In this document: piece after piece, positions 1 through 12,300 of the stretch
Position numbering within the stretch: the stretch's first letter is position 1
How the letters are laid out: every line of letters starts with the position of its first letter
DNA from: JAGWBD01 sp965197455
GTDB taxonomy: Bacteria > Chloroflexota > Anaerolineae > Aggregatilineales > Phototrophicaceae
DNA length: 64,000 bases
Direction: 5' to 3'
Assembly: GCA_965197455.1 (NCBI GenBank)
Contig: OZ240208.1
Span: 1,240,001 to 1,304,000 of the forward strand
Notes under the pieces: model-generated
What the model was told of the DNA's origin: nothing
Database searches by the model: none
The model's input: only the letters and a program-made list of their open reading frames with translations
Translations under genes and position numbers: made by a program

Positions 1-1206
<1,206 letters not shown>

Positions 1207-1288
1207 GGTCCTGTTCCTGACCCTCAGCCTGCACCTGTTCAGGTTGCGGCACACCAGTGGCGCAGACAATCCCGAACGGCATAACAAC

Positions 1289-1314
1289 AGAAGCGGGGCC
1301 AAATCCCCACTTCT
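1289..1314 (-). terminator. possible intrinsic terminator or attenuator hairpin between the glycan block and nusA
   Basis: Inverted repeat with arms AGAAG-C-GGGG and CCCC-A-CTTCT around a 6-nt loop (one C/A mismatch). Read on the minus strand, it is followed by the moderately T-rich GTTGTTAT. It lies 37 nt after the stop codon of the upstream membrane protein and 83 nt before the nusA start. It lacks a real U-tract, so termination is uncertain. Confidence 0.35.
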
Positions 1315-1350
1315 GACCTCACAGTACCATGAATGGCCACGTCTTGCAAG

Positions 1351-4300
1351 TTACGGCCCCGACGGCGGCCAGACACCCTCGACTGGCGCCGGCTCCAGCG
1401 GAAAGGTGGGAAATCCCAAAATACGACTGCTGCCGGAATCCGCCAGCCAGACCCCGCCCTGCGCATCGACCGCCATGCCGGCGACCGTGCCGATGCGGTT
1501 GCCTGCCGGGAAGTCGCCGCCGGGTTCGCCGAAGGACCCCAGGCAGTTGCCGGCCGTGTCCAGCACCAGCACCCGTCCGGCGTCCGGATCGCCGACGTAG
1601 AGCAGGTCGCGCGGGACGTCCAGTGCGATGTAGGGACGGTTGCCCTGGTCACCATACCAGGCAGAGAGCGGGAACTGCTCCCTGAAGCTGCCGTCACGGT
1701 CGAACACGGAAATGCGCCGGTTCCAGGTGTCGGCGATGAAGAGGCGGCCGTCCGGATGCAGCGCCAGCCCGCCGGGTTCGTCCAGTTCACCCGGCCCGCT
1801 GCCGCCCCTGCCTATGTCGCGCAGCCACTCTCCCTGCGCGCTGTAGACACGAATCCGCTTGTTGCCCGTGTCCGCCACATACACCTGTCCCTCTGCATCC
1901 TGCACCAGGTCGCGCGGCCCCCACAGTCCGGCGACGGGTTCGGTTTGCGCCTCTATCCCGTAGAGCCCGGGAATACCCCAGTTGCGTAGACTGGCGCCCT
2001 CGGGTCCCAGCACCTGGATGCGATAATTCCAGGTGTCCGCCACATAGAGATTGTCATCCGCGCCGAAGCGTAGTCCGCCGGGCCGCTCCAGCAGCGCTTC
2101 CTCGCCCGTAGCCGCCAGGCTGCCAAGGAATTCCCCGTCCAGCGTGAACAGCGAGATACGGTTGTTGAATTCCTCACTGACGGCGATCCGTCCATCTGCG
2201 CTCACGGCCAGCCCGATCGGGCGCTGCAGTTGTCCTGGTCCGCTGCCTGCGCTGCCAAAAACGGTATGCGCTTCCAGCGCCTGCCAGTTTTCGTTGCACA
2301 GGTTGGGGGGCACTTCAGCCAGGGGATTCAGTACGCTGCCGTCGCCCACGCCCAGATCCCAGATGCGGGCTGCCGTGTCCTTGCGCAGAAAAAGCACCAT
2401 GCGGTCCGCGATGGGCCACTGCTCAAGCGCGTAGCTGCGCTCCTGCTGGCGACCGAGCGCGCTGTAGTCACGCGCCCACCAGATATCGAAGACCGCCTGG
2501 CGTAAATTGGCTGCCTGCGTGTTTTCCGGACTGAAATCCAGGAAGTTGGCGATGCGCGCAGCCGTCATGCCAAAGTAATCCTGCATCGGCCACCACATGC
2601 GGATGTATTCAAAGCGGTAAAAACGATCTTCCAGCAGCGGCTCGAAAGCGCCCAGATTGCCAGCGCCCAGCACCACAGCCTGCACATCGTCCAGCACCTG
2701 GCGGGTGGGGTTGTCACCGACATAACGAGCATTGCTGAAATCACGGAAATACCAGCTGTAGGGCCAGGATACCAGGTTGTCATAGGCAAAGACCATGCCC
2801 TTGCCATCCGCCACGCGCAGGCTGGTATCTTCCAGTTGCTGCAGCACCGTCTTCACCGCCGGCGCCGCGTGCGCGTAAACCAGATATTCGCTCGCCAGGT
2901 CGTGGTTGATGAAGGATGCGCGCAGCGCAGCGCGCGCAGTAAGGAGCGCCAGCAACGCGAATAGCGAAACCGCGAACAGTCGTCTGAAATGTTGCCAGCC
3001 AAAACGTTGGGCGATGCGATACAGTCCGGCCAGAATTGCAATGCTCACCACCAGCACGCCCAGCCAGCTGCCAGTGCGCGCCAGTTGCTGCTGCTCCAGC
3101 CCGGCGAAGATACCACCGCCGGCCCACAAGGGTTGCAGCACCTGAAAATGCGTTACACCCAGCAGGGGCAAGAGCAGCAGCGCCAGCCAGCCGCCACGCC
3201 GCAGGCGCGCCAGGTCAAGCGCGTCAAATACGCGACCGAAGTACCAGGCCGCCAGCAGGATCAGCGGCAGGGTCAGGTGGGTGGTCAGCCATGGCATCTT
3301 TTCGCCGGCGATAGTGTAGCCGAAGAGCCCCAACACGGCCCACCAGGCCAGCAGCAGCAGGAATGGCAGACGATGCAGGCGCTGCGCGTTGCGCTGCCGG
3401 GGAGCAGGTGGCTCTTCGGATGGCTGCTGCGCTTCAAGCTGCTGTCGACGTCGACGCCAGAAGACGCCCAGCCCGGTAGTCATGGCGAGCGCGCTGCCCA
3501 GCATGGGCAGAAATTCATAGACTGGCAACAAGACGCCGACGTAGTAATACTGCGGCTGGTTGCCGCGCCGCACACCCTGCTGTTCCAGCCAGTAACCCAG
3601 GCTGCCAACCAGGCCAGTCGCCAACCCGTTGACATTGGTCATCATCGTGGTGAAAAAGAAGACGAACACGGCGTAAAACAGCAGCGCGCACGGCAGCCAG
3701 CGGCGCCAGTCCCACGCAAGGCCCAGACCAACAGAGACCGCCAGCAGGGGCAGCAGCGCCAGCAGGGCACGCGTGATCCCCTGCTGAGAGTAGTCGGTCG
3801 CTTCGGCGCCGGTCATTGCAATCAGAAATGGCGTCGCCCAGGGCAGAATCAGGCTGCCGATCACAATGATGAGATCCAGCTCCGGGAAGCGCTGCAGGGC
3901 ATTCCACCAGCCCCGGCGCCGACTCACGAACAGTGCCAGCAGGGTGAACGCCGCGCCAGCCCACGCGATGATGAGCGGCAGATGCTGCACGACATTGACT
4001 GTATTCGCGGCTTCCTCACCAGGGATCAGCGGCTCAACCGGCTCGTCCGTGATTTGTGGGGCGCTGTGCGAAACCGATTCGACGAGCAGCAGTCCCCCGC
4101 ACACAACCAGCGCCAGCGCACAGACGAGCAGCACATCGCGATGGCGCGGCCCCAGCCCGGCGTTGCGGAACACACGTCGGAACGGCAGCAGCAGGACAGC
4201 CAGCAACCCTGCCAGCAGAATACCCGCGCCAACCAGAAGGGTGCGCGCCTCAATCGTCGCCAGCCAGCCCGTCTCCGCTCCAGCCGTGAGCACAGACTGC

Positions 4301-5028
4301 AGGGGCACCACGGTCAGCAGGACAACCAGGCCCAGGGCTGCCAGCGCGCCGAACAGCACGGCGACGATGAGGAAGTTGAATACTGTGCGTCCTGGCAGCT
4401 GCCAGCGCATTTGCGCCATGCGCGTCAGCCAGTAAAGAAACAGGAAGCTGCCGACGAGGGCGATGTAGATGAAGGCCGTTTCCTTGGAGCCCAGGTTGCC
4501 GATCATCGCAAAGGCGACCAGCAGCAACCAGTGACGCCGCCGACGCGCCCGCAAGGGGCCGTTGAGATACATCAGCACGGCGTAAATCAACAGCAGCGCG
4601 AAGAAGATGGAAGGCGTGTCGTGACGAATGTAGCGATGATAGTAAAGCGTAACCGGTGAGATGAGCAGTAGAAATGAAGCCAGCAGCGCGCCGCTGCGCC
4701 CCAGCCAGGGACGGAACAACGCCGGCATGAGCACCACCAGAACGCCAAGCGCCGCCGTGTAGATTCGCGCCGTGAAGTCGCTGTCGCCAAACAGGAAATA
4801 GAAGAAGGCGGTAGCGTGGAACAGAATCGGCCCGTGCATCAGGGGCGTGTGCTGGAAGGAGCCGTCTGCGTAGAGGTTGTAGGCGTAGCGCGTGTGCAGA
4901 CTCTCGTCGTGGCTCATCACACGCTCGCCGAGCAGCCAAAAGCGCGTGAACAGCGCCAGCAGCAAGATCAGCGTGTAGAGCCACAGCTCACGCTGTGAGA
5001 ATCCCCTGAACATGCGGGAAAGCGTCAT
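1351..5028 (-). CDS. TIGR03663-type GT39-like membrane protein with C-terminal NHL beta-propeller
   Basis: A 1225-residue protein. The N-terminal ~730 residues are polytopic and resemble PMT/GT39 glycosyltransferases. They carry the landmarks of TIGR03663 (Agl23-like): an Asp-Glu dipeptide at 41-42 in MSHDESLHTR and HGP at 65-67. A soluble linker follows, then from about residue 905 a run of NHL repeats (for example VYVADTGNKRIRVYSAQGEW and LFIADTWNRRISVF), enough for a six-bladed propeller that should face outside. Family members probably transfer a sugar from a polyprenyl carrier, but no member's substrate is known to me. The start codon overlaps the previous gene's stop as ATGA, indicating translational coupling. 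Last gene of the glycan block before nusA. The NHL fusion is unusual. Confidence 0.85.
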   Translation of the reverse strand: MTLSRMFRGFSQRELWLYTLILLLALFTRFWLLGERVMSHDESLHTRYAYNLYADGSFQHTPLMHGPILFHATAFFYFLFGDSDFTARIYTAALGVLVVLMPALFRPWLGRSGALLASFLLLISPVTLYYHRYIRHDTPSIFFALLLIYAVLMYLNGPLRARRRRHWLLLVAFAMIGNLGSKETAFIYIALVGSFLFLYWLTRMAQMRWQLPGRTVFNFLIVAVLFGALAALGLVVLLTVVPLQSVLTAGAETGWLATIEARTLLVGAGILLAGLLAVLLLPFRRVFRNAGLGPRHRDVLLVCALALVVCGGLLLVESVSHSAPQITDEPVEPLIPGEEAANTVNVVQHLPLIIAWAGAAFTLLALFVSRRRGWWNALQRFPELDLIIVIGSLILPWATPFLIAMTGAEATDYSQQGITRALLALLPLLAVSVGLGLAWDWRRWLPCALLFYAVFVFFFTTMMTNVNGLATGLVGSLGYWLEQQGVRRGNQPQYYYVGVLLPVYEFLPMLGSALAMTTGLGVFWRRRRQQLEAQQPSEEPPAPRQRNAQRLHRLPFLLLLAWWAVLGLFGYTIAGEKMPWLTTHLTLPLILLAAWYFGRVFDALDLARLRRGGWLALLLLPLLGVTHFQVLQPLWAGGGIFAGLEQQQLARTGSWLGVLVVSIAILAGLYRIAQRFGWQHFRRLFAVSLFALLALLTARAALRASFINHDLASEYLVYAHAAPAVKTVLQQLEDTSLRVADGKGMVFAYDNLVSWPYSWYFRDFSNARYVGDNPTRQVLDDVQAVVLGAGNLGAFEPLLEDRFYRFEYIRMWWPMQDYFGMTAARIANFLDFSPENTQAANLRQAVFDIWWARDYSALGRQQERSYALEQWPIADRMVLFLRKDTAARIWDLGVGDGSVLNPLAEVPPNLCNENWQALEAHTVFGSAGSGPGQLQRPIGLAVSADGRIAVSEEFNNRISLFTLDGEFLGSLAATGEEALLERPGGLRFGADDNLYVADTWNYRIQVLGPEGASLRNWGIPGLYGIEAQTEPVAGLWGPRDLVQDAEGQVYVADTGNKRIRVYSAQGEWLRDIGRGGSGPGELDEPGGLALHPDGRLFIADTWNRRISVFDRDGSFREQFPLSAWYGDQGNRPYIALDVPRDLLYVGDPDAGRVLVLDTAGNCLGSFGEPGGDFPAGNRIGTVAGMAVDAQGGVWLADSGSSRILGFPTFPLEPAPVEGVWPPSGP

Positions 5029-6857
5029 GGCCTGGCCGGTCCCGTCATTGCGTTCTGTGATGCCCCATCGTATATGTCCCGACGCAACCAGAGAACCAGT
5101 TTTTCCGTCTGAATGACGGAGTCAGCGCGCCCGGGCAACCAGTCAGGCAGCAGGCCGGACGCATTGCTGTAGCGGGAGCGGCTGATGACGAAATCCTGCC
5201 CGACATAATCACCACCCAACGCTTGCGCTTCGGCCGACCAGGGCAGCAACAGCACGCCCTTGCCCTGGGCATCGCGCGCGCGCTCAATGAAGTAAACGCG
5301 CGTGAAGTCGCGCAGCAACCATTCAGTCCGGGCCTGACCGCCTGTCTGCGCATAGATTTCCAGGCGCGGGAAGCCGCCGCTTTCGCGCTGCGCCAGGATC
5401 TGCAGGGTATCACGCAGCAGCCAGGCTTCGCGCGCCATTGGCCGAACCTGCCACAGTCCCGCCGGGTCATCTGCGCGGGTCACAGCTGTCGTCCAGCCGC
5501 TGCCCGGCGAAGCGGCCAGCGCCAGCAGCAGCAGGCCTCCGCCACTCAAGCGCAGAGCCGCCGGCCAGCCCAGGTCCAGCGCCAGTCGGGCGCAGCCCAG
5601 GCCCAGCATAAGCAGCGCCAGAACCATCCAGACCAGGTGGATGAGCGGAAAAACGGGTTGTCCCGAGCTGCGCACAAAAGCCTGAAGATGCAGGCTGAAC
5701 AGCGACAGGAGGGCGAAACTCGCCAGCAGCGCCAGCAGTGTGACCCTCAGGGGCACGCTGCGCTGCGTCTCATTCGCAGCTCGCGGCTCCTTTACCAGGC
5801 CACTGGCCAGTCCGGCCAGCGGCACGGTCAGCCACAGCGCATGCTCAGGCCCGGCGCTGCGCCAGAGCAAGGTCGCCACCACCGCCAGCAGCGTCCAGAT
5901 GATCAGGATGCGATCTGCAAAATCAGGCTCGCACTTACGCAACTGCAGCAAGCGCAGCAGCGCCAGCAACAGCAGCACGGGTTCGAAAAACATCGCAACC
6001 TGCAGCGCGTGCAGCGGCGGTGCCCCTGACCTGGGCGTGACGAAGCCGGTAACAAACTCGGTCAGCAATTCGCCGACGGCTGCCAGCCCGCCGGGATGCA
6101 GCATGAACAGGGTCGCGACCAGGAAGGCAGTCAGCAACGCCAGCGGCAGCGCTGTGCCAACTGGCCAGTTGTGCATCAGGTCGCGCGCTGCCTGCCACGG
6201 GTCGCGCTGTGTGTTGACGCGGCGGTCCCATCGCATAGCAAGACATAGCGAAGTGCCCGCCAGCAGCGCCAGTACGATTCCGGCCGGCTCGCTGAGCAGG
6301 AGCAACAGGCCCGACAGGACCGTCGCCAGCACGGCATGTGAAGATTGCCGGGTTTGCGCGTGACGCAGAATGCTCCACAGAATCAGCGCGGTCAACAGCA
6401 GCGAGATGACCACTGCGGCGGACTGGCGTGAGGCCAGCAGCAGAACCGGAGATGCAGCCAGCAATACACAGAACGCGATGCTGCGGCTACGCCCCAACGC
6501 ATCACGAAACAACAGAGGCATGAACGGAAGCACGGCCCCGGCCAGCGCAACCGGCAATCGCAATGTGACCTCACTGGCGCCAAACACGCTGAACAGCAGG
6601 GTCTGCAGAGCGAAAAGCAACGGACTCTCCGGCACCTGTTGCGCGCCCGGCAGCTGCGGATTCAGCACGCGCCAGGCGGCCAGCGCCTGCCTTGCCTCAT
6701 GTTCGTCCGGCAGGATGCGGTCAAGTTCTGCCAGTCGCAAAAACAACCCAAAGGCAAACAGCCCGGCCAGCACCAGCCCTGAAGCTGAGATATTCAGCGC
6801 GTGTCCATCTCGCCCGGCAGCGCCAGGCAATGTCCCGGTCAGTTCGCGCGCGCTCAT
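5025..6857 (-). CDS. GT39/TIGR03663-like integral membrane glycosyltransferase
   Basis: A 610-residue polytopic protein. Its first extracytoplasmic loop carries the acidic PDEHE motif (about residues 50-54), the position of the catalytic/metal-binding acidic pair in GT39/ArnT-like enzymes. VTLRLPVALAGAVLPF matches the conserved Arg-containing stretch after the second membrane segment. About a dozen hydrophobic segments follow, then a soluble C-terminal domain of about 140 residues. It sits between two larger membrane proteins with ATGA overlaps on both sides, so it is probably made in fixed ratio with them. Sugar donor and acceptor cannot be told from sequence. Confidence 0.75.
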   Translation of the reverse strand: MSARELTGTLPGAAGRDGHALNISASGLVLAGLFAFGLFLRLAELDRILPDEHEARQALAAWRVLNPQLPGAQQVPESPLLFALQTLLFSVFGASEVTLRLPVALAGAVLPFMPLLFRDALGRSRSIAFCVLLAASPVLLLASRQSAAVVISLLLTALILWSILRHAQTRQSSHAVLATVLSGLLLLLSEPAGIVLALLAGTSLCLAMRWDRRVNTQRDPWQAARDLMHNWPVGTALPLALLTAFLVATLFMLHPGGLAAVGELLTEFVTGFVTPRSGAPPLHALQVAMFFEPVLLLLALLRLLQLRKCEPDFADRILIIWTLLAVVATLLWRSAGPEHALWLTVPLAGLASGLVKEPRAANETQRSVPLRVTLLALLASFALLSLFSLHLQAFVRSSGQPVFPLIHLVWMVLALLMLGLGCARLALDLGWPAALRLSGGGLLLLALAASPGSGWTTAVTRADDPAGLWQVRPMAREAWLLRDTLQILAQRESGGFPRLEIYAQTGGQARTEWLLRDFTRVYFIERARDAQGKGVLLLPWSAEAQALGGDYVGQDFVISRSRYSNASGLLPDWLPGRADSVIQTEKLVLWLRRDIYDGASQNAMTGPARP

Positions 6858-9355
6858 GGCCGCCTGTCTTCCTGAGAGGTCACTGTGCGTGAACCGACGC
6901 GGAAGAAGCGACTCTCCCCTGCCTCACACAGGGACTCGAGAGACTCGATGAATTTTTGTCTGCCGTCGCTGCCATATTTCACGAGTTCACTGCTGCCATA
7001 GAATATGTACTTGATGTCGTAACGCTCAATGATTTCCTGAGCCAACTGCATGTTCTGGCTGCGATACAGGCGCTCCAGATCTTCAGGGCGGCTGCCGCGC
7101 AGCACATCCCAGGTGGGCCCGCGCCACTGTCGCTGGTGCCCTTCCCAGTTGAGCAGCACCGGCATCCCGGTCAAGGTGCCCACACGCCCGAAGTTTCCAT
7201 CGTATTGCGGTCCCGGAGCTTCGGCAACCACAGGTTGTGCCGTGCCCACATGAGCCTCCAGACAGCGAATCGTTGCGTAATCATTGCGGTTGATAAAGGT
7301 GGGCCCGCCGTCCAGACTCAGGGGCCGGGCTTCACCATCCCTCAGGCGACCGGTCTCCACAAAGGCGCGTGTGTAGGCGCCCGCCAGCGGATACAGCATG
7401 CCGGGCAGGATCGCGCACGCGGTCAACACGCCCAGCGCCCGCCGCAGCCTCCTGCCCGGCACCTCCACCTGGAACGATCCAATCGCCCAGGCCGCCGCCA
7501 CGCTGAACAGCAACCAGGCCTGATAATACAACTTGAAGATGGTATTGGAGCGCGAGTTGAAGACATCGCGCAGAAAGATGAATTCTGGAGCCAGCACGAG
7601 CAGCAACCCGAATAATGTCAACAGCAGCGCGAAACCGGTTCCCGGACTCACCCGCAGCGCAGTGTTGTCGTGCGATGGTCGGGCGCGCGGAAACAGCCTG
7701 GCCAATGCAAGGCCAATGCCTCCACTGAGCGCCAGCAGGCCAGGCAGGCCGCTCAACCGCCGCACCAGCAACTCAAGCACAAGTTCAGCCGGGTTACCGC
7801 CTTGCTGCACGTAGTCCTGAAACAGGATGGACTGACTCGGTAGCCTGACACCGATCAGGGACAGCACGACGACGAACAGCAGAATTAGTACCGGAATACC
7901 AAACAGCGCAAGTAGCAACAGGCGCCGATTCAGGGCGCGGCCGGCCCTGCGTCCCTCAAGCAGTAGCCAGGCGCCCAACACCAGCGCGAAGGGCGCGAAG
8001 ATCAGGAAGAGCTGGCGCAGACTGGAGGGATGCTGCAGATTGGGCAGGAACCCGCCCGCCTGGTTACGGAAACTGAGGTAGAACGGCAGATAGCAGAGCA
8101 ATGCCAGCAGAGCAATGCGCAGCGCAAACCAGGCTGTCGCCAGCAAATCCGTCCGTCGCAGCCCTGCCTGTTCGCTGTGAAGCAAACGCCGCAGGCCTTC
8201 CGCGCTGACCAGCAGCAGCAGATAAACCGGGCCGTCCCAGGCGTTGAGGAACATCATGCCACCGGCGACCAGACCATATACCAGTAGCAACGCCTTGTCC
8301 GGCGCATGCGCGGATAGCACGAGCTGCAGGGCGAGACCAATCGACAGCAGCGCGAAAGGCAGCGCCAGCACATGTGGATGCACATCGGCCAGCAGGAAAC
8401 TGAAGGCCGGAAATTCGCTGATGGGTTGAAAAAAGGCCTCGCTGCCGTCCAGATTAAGGTCGGTCAGCACACGACTGGACTTGAACCACCACCAGAAACT
8501 CCAGTTCTCTAACCAGCCCGCATTCTGTGTTCCGTCCTCCAGCACTTTCGCAGCGAGCCGTCCGTGCTGTCCCCAGAAGGCAAACCATGCATCCGGGCCC
8601 GGTCCACTCTGCCAGGGCAGTTCGACGAGGGGCAGCTGCCAGTTGCCCATCAGCGCGACAAAGCCAGCGCCCAGCAGTCCGCTGCGCAACCCGGTCCGGC
8701 CCGGCCGTGTGCGCGCCAGGTTGCCGGCGACACCATAGGCTGTCAAGGCGCCCAGCGCGAAAAGCAGAGCGATGCTCATGTTGAAGGCGACGGTGCTGCC
8801 GATGCCGCTCAGGTTGGCCAGCATGGCCATCAGCACGTAGCCGAAATAGTAGTAGCTGATGGCGTGGCCCGAAAGCCAGGGGTCGGCCGGCGGGAAGTTG
8901 AGGCTGCGCTGCGTCGCGCTCAGAAAGGCCAGCTCCATCGGCTTTTCGGTGCCGGTCAAGTTGCTGTTGTGCGCACGCAGCAGTGCCAGCGCCAGCAGCG
9001 CGCAGATGAAGAGCAACTCGGCGAGCAGCACGAAGCGGCGGTTCTCGCGCCACCAGCCCGTCACATTGAAAGAGCGCTCGCGCCGCAAATACAAGGTTGC
9101 CGCGCATCCGGCCAGAATCAGCCAGGCCAGCACCATGCTGCCAGGCGTATTGCTCAACAATCCCAGACTGGTGCCCAGCCAGAAAATGAAGCCTGTCAGC
9201 AGCAGGCCCAGCGCGCGCGCCAGCGTAGTGCCGCGGTCCGGCAGGCCCCGCAACAGGCTGAAGGTCAGCGGCAGGGCCGCCGCGCCCGCCAGGCTGGATA
9301 GCAGCCACCAGCTGAGGACGATGCCGCCTTCGCGCAGCAGCCAGTCCCCGATCAC
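6854..9355 (-). CDS. DUF2298 / Chlor_Arch_YYY (TIGR03662) membrane protein
   Basis: An 833-residue, strongly hydrophobic protein containing the family's diagnostic YYYxG motif as SYYYFGYVLM near residue 168, preceded by GTEKPMELAFL and FPPADPW. This is the single-domain class of the family (700-900 residues). The C-terminal ~200 residues are soluble and include an RNDYATIRCLEAHV stretch. A very similar stretch (DDYAVIRWLQEEV) occurs in the fusion protein encoded just upstream. Function is experimentally unknown; genomic association with TIGR03663 proteins suggests a role in surface glycan or glycoprotein assembly. The start is GTG within a GTGA overlap with the upstream stop. Confidence 0.85.
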   Translation of the reverse strand: MIGDWLLREGGIVLSWWLLSSLAGAAALPLTFSLLRGLPDRGTTLARALGLLLTGFIFWLGTSLGLLSNTPGSMVLAWLILAGCAATLYLRRERSFNVTGWWRENRRFVLLAELLFICALLALALLRAHNSNLTGTEKPMELAFLSATQRSLNFPPADPWLSGHAISYYYFGYVLMAMLANLSGIGSTVAFNMSIALLFALGALTAYGVAGNLARTRPGRTGLRSGLLGAGFVALMGNWQLPLVELPWQSGPGPDAWFAFWGQHGRLAAKVLEDGTQNAGWLENWSFWWWFKSSRVLTDLNLDGSEAFFQPISEFPAFSFLLADVHPHVLALPFALLSIGLALQLVLSAHAPDKALLLVYGLVAGGMMFLNAWDGPVYLLLLVSAEGLRRLLHSEQAGLRRTDLLATAWFALRIALLALLCYLPFYLSFRNQAGGFLPNLQHPSSLRQLFLIFAPFALVLGAWLLLEGRRAGRALNRRLLLLALFGIPVLILLFVVVLSLIGVRLPSQSILFQDYVQQGGNPAELVLELLVRRLSGLPGLLALSGGIGLALARLFPRARPSHDNTALRVSPGTGFALLLTLFGLLLVLAPEFIFLRDVFNSRSNTIFKLYYQAWLLFSVAAAWAIGSFQVEVPGRRLRRALGVLTACAILPGMLYPLAGAYTRAFVETGRLRDGEARPLSLDGGPTFINRNDYATIRCLEAHVGTAQPVVAEAPGPQYDGNFGRVGTLTGMPVLLNWEGHQRQWRGPTWDVLRGSRPEDLERLYRSQNMQLAQEIIERYDIKYIFYGSSELVKYGSDGRQKFIESLESLCEAGESRFFRVGSRTVTSQEDRRP

Positions 9356-12300
9356 GCGGCTGCTCCATTTACCTCATAGATGGTCGCCGCGCCCTGCTGG
9401 AAGACCTGGGTCAACCTGCCCTGCCCGACCATGTCCTCAAACTTGGCCAGGCCCGTCGCCGGGTACCAGGCGCGCTCCAGCCCACCAACGATCACGTAGC
9501 GCACATCGTAAAAACGCAACATCTGCCAGGCCAGATCGCGGTCACTGGTGCTGTAAAGACCGTTGATATTGGCGCGTCGCTGGTTGATAAAGAGGCTTTG
9601 CTGCGGCAGAGTGCGTTGCTGCGTCTGGTGATGGCGCCAGCCCAGCAGGGTCGGCAGCCCTGTGTAGATCGAGACGCGCCCACTCCACAGATACTCACGC
9701 CAGCCCTGGGCCTCAAGGATGACCGGCGCACCTTCCACCTCCTCCTGCAGCCAGCGAATCACGGCGTAATCGTCTGCGAGTTGCAGCGTGACGCCATTCT
9801 CGTGAAGACTGGCCTCGCGCATGAAGGCCATGCCGTCCAGTGTGGTGCCGACTGCGGGTGCCATGCGATCCAGCGCGCGCGCCGGCGCAGACATGAGCGG
9901 GTACAGCGTGGCGCTGAACAGCAGCAGCGCTCCCGGTAGCGCCCAGCCGAGGCGCAGCAACCCCGGCCAGCGCGGCAGTCCGGCCAGCAGCCAGGCGAAG
10001 GCGACTCCGCCGGCCACGCTGAGCAGCAACCAGGCCTGAATGTAGAACTTGAAGACCGTGTTCTGGCGCCCGATGTCGCCCTCCAGCACCAGAAACTCCA
10101 CGCCGAGGGTCAGCGCCAGCGCCAGCGCGGCCAGACCGAGCGCCAGCTGCAACGCGCGCGTCTGGCCCGGCCGCAAGATGAGGATGGCGCTCCACAGAAG
10201 CAGCGGCAGCACTGGCAACGCCACCTGCCAGCCAGCCAGCGCCAGCACAATGGCCAGGCCCGTCACCAGTAGCAGCGTCAGACCCAGCCAGCCGAGCAGC
10301 CGGCCCTGCCCGCGCAACTGCCGCACAGGTGTCGACCGAAACCAGCGCGCCGTATCCCACAGCAGCAGCGACATCAGCAGAAAAACAAACAGCCCGTGAA
10401 TGTCCAGCCAGGCCCAGAGCGGTGTGCGGCCGCCCTGCCACAACTGGATGCTGTTGTAACCCGACGCGTACCAGAAAGTGTAGGGCAAGGCGAACAGCAC
10501 GCCTGCCAGCAGGAAACCGCCGCCGCGCAATAGCAGCGCCCACAATGAACGCAGTGTAACCTGACGCCAGGTCAACCACCACGCCCAACCCAGGCCCGCG
10601 ACTCCCAGCAGAGTGAAGGTTGGCCAGTCCCAGGTGTTGGTCGCGCGCAAGATCCCCGCCGCCAATGCACCCAGTGCCAGAGCCAGCCAACGCAGGCGCG
10701 CGCTGCGTTGCTCACGCCCGACGATCAGCAGCTCGTGCAGGACAAAGAGCATCACAAAGAGCTGGAGCGGCATGGCGATCATGTGCGCGTGCAGGTCGCC
10801 ATAGAGAAAGGTGAACCAGGGCATCTCGGTGATCGCGTTGCCCCCGACACCCGGTATCTCGGAAATCACCCGTGTGGGCGCCCAGTACCAGCGATGACTT
10901 GCAAGCGGCAGGGGTTCGCCCGCCCGCCAGAGCGCTATGCCACCCAGCAGACCGGTCCACAGGCTGCGCGAATTGTGAAACTCATAGCGTAGACGGTCTG
11001 GCAAGTGGTTCTCTTGCGCGCGTTCCAGCAAGTCCTGGCGTTCGATGGCCAGCGGCACCATGCCATTTTCAAGTGTGAATTCTTCTACCAGATAGTCTGC
11101 CAGGCCCTGCGGCTGCACATGTCCGCCCAGAGACGCCAGGCCGTTGCCGAGGACGCGCAACGTGTCGAGGTTGCCCAGGACCACAGCAAGCAGCAGCGCA
11201 GCGCATCCCGCCACCCAGGGGCTGGCGCGTCCGCGCGTACCAGGCTGCCCGTCAGAGTCGCGCCGCCGCTGCACCAGGTTGTAGGCCACGGCAAAGGCGC
11301 CCATACCGGTCAGCGCAAACAGTGTGGGCACGATCAGGTTGTAGGCCACCGCCGGCTGGATCCCGGTCAACAGCACTGGCGCGCCGACCAGCACATAACC
11401 AAAGTAGTAGTAGTTGAGGTAGCCGCCAGCATACCAGGGATCGTAGGGCGGGAAGGTCGTGCTGCGCAGGACGGCATTGAAATAGGCGAAGTCCATCGGC
11501 TTTTCGCCGCCAAAGTGCGTATGCCACAGGTCCGGATTGCTCATGCGCACGACCAGAAAGCCGAGGAAAAGCAGCAGCAGCAGCGCCTCAAACGCGAACA
11601 GGCGACGCCAGTTTGCGCGCAGCCAGCTGCGCATTCCGCTGTTTCTCCTGCGCAAGAGCAGCAGGCCACTGGTTAGCATGAGCAGCAGCAACAGCGAAAT
11701 CCCACCTCCGCTCCACAGTGTCAGGCCCGCACTGCTGCCCGCCCACGCCAGCCAGGCAATCAGCAACAGGCCAGCCAGGCGCGCGCTGCAATAGCCGCGA
11801 TCCCTCAGACCGGGGAAGAGCAGGTAGAGCCAGGGCCACACGGCCAGACCAAAGCCGGTAAGCGCCAGCCACCAGCCCGCAACCGTCAGGCCTGGAACAC
11901 GGTTGAGCGGACTGTCACTGTCGAAGCGCTCGCTCCAGCCGCCGCCTTCGGTCTGCAACGATTGTCTTTCGGCATCCAGCAGCAGCCAGGCCGGGCTTGC
12001 CGCGGCAGTCAGTGAATCGCGCCGCAGCGTGTCCACCAGGGCCGTGTCGCAATCCCCGCCGCCCGGAGTTCGGATCAGCGCGGGGCATTCAGCAACCGGG
12101 CTGCTGCTGCGCGCAGACAGTGTGTTGAGCGGGGGTTCACGCAGCAGCGCTTCTGTCGCACCTGGGTTGTAATCAGGGCGTTTGGCGAAGACGAAGACCG
12201 CCGGATGATCGTAGACGTGGAAGGCTTCCTCGACTTCAAACTCGTTTAGCCAGCCGGGACTGTTGTATACAGGCAGGTGCTGGTCGGAAACGCGCAGCGG

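Noticed and set aside
2989..4659. 556-codon open frame on the plus strand opposite the TIGR03663-type gene
   Set aside because: Gln/Arg/Pro-rich antisense shadow of a Leu/Ala-rich membrane gene; no ribosome site, no domain, and the minus-strand frame has clear family motifs.
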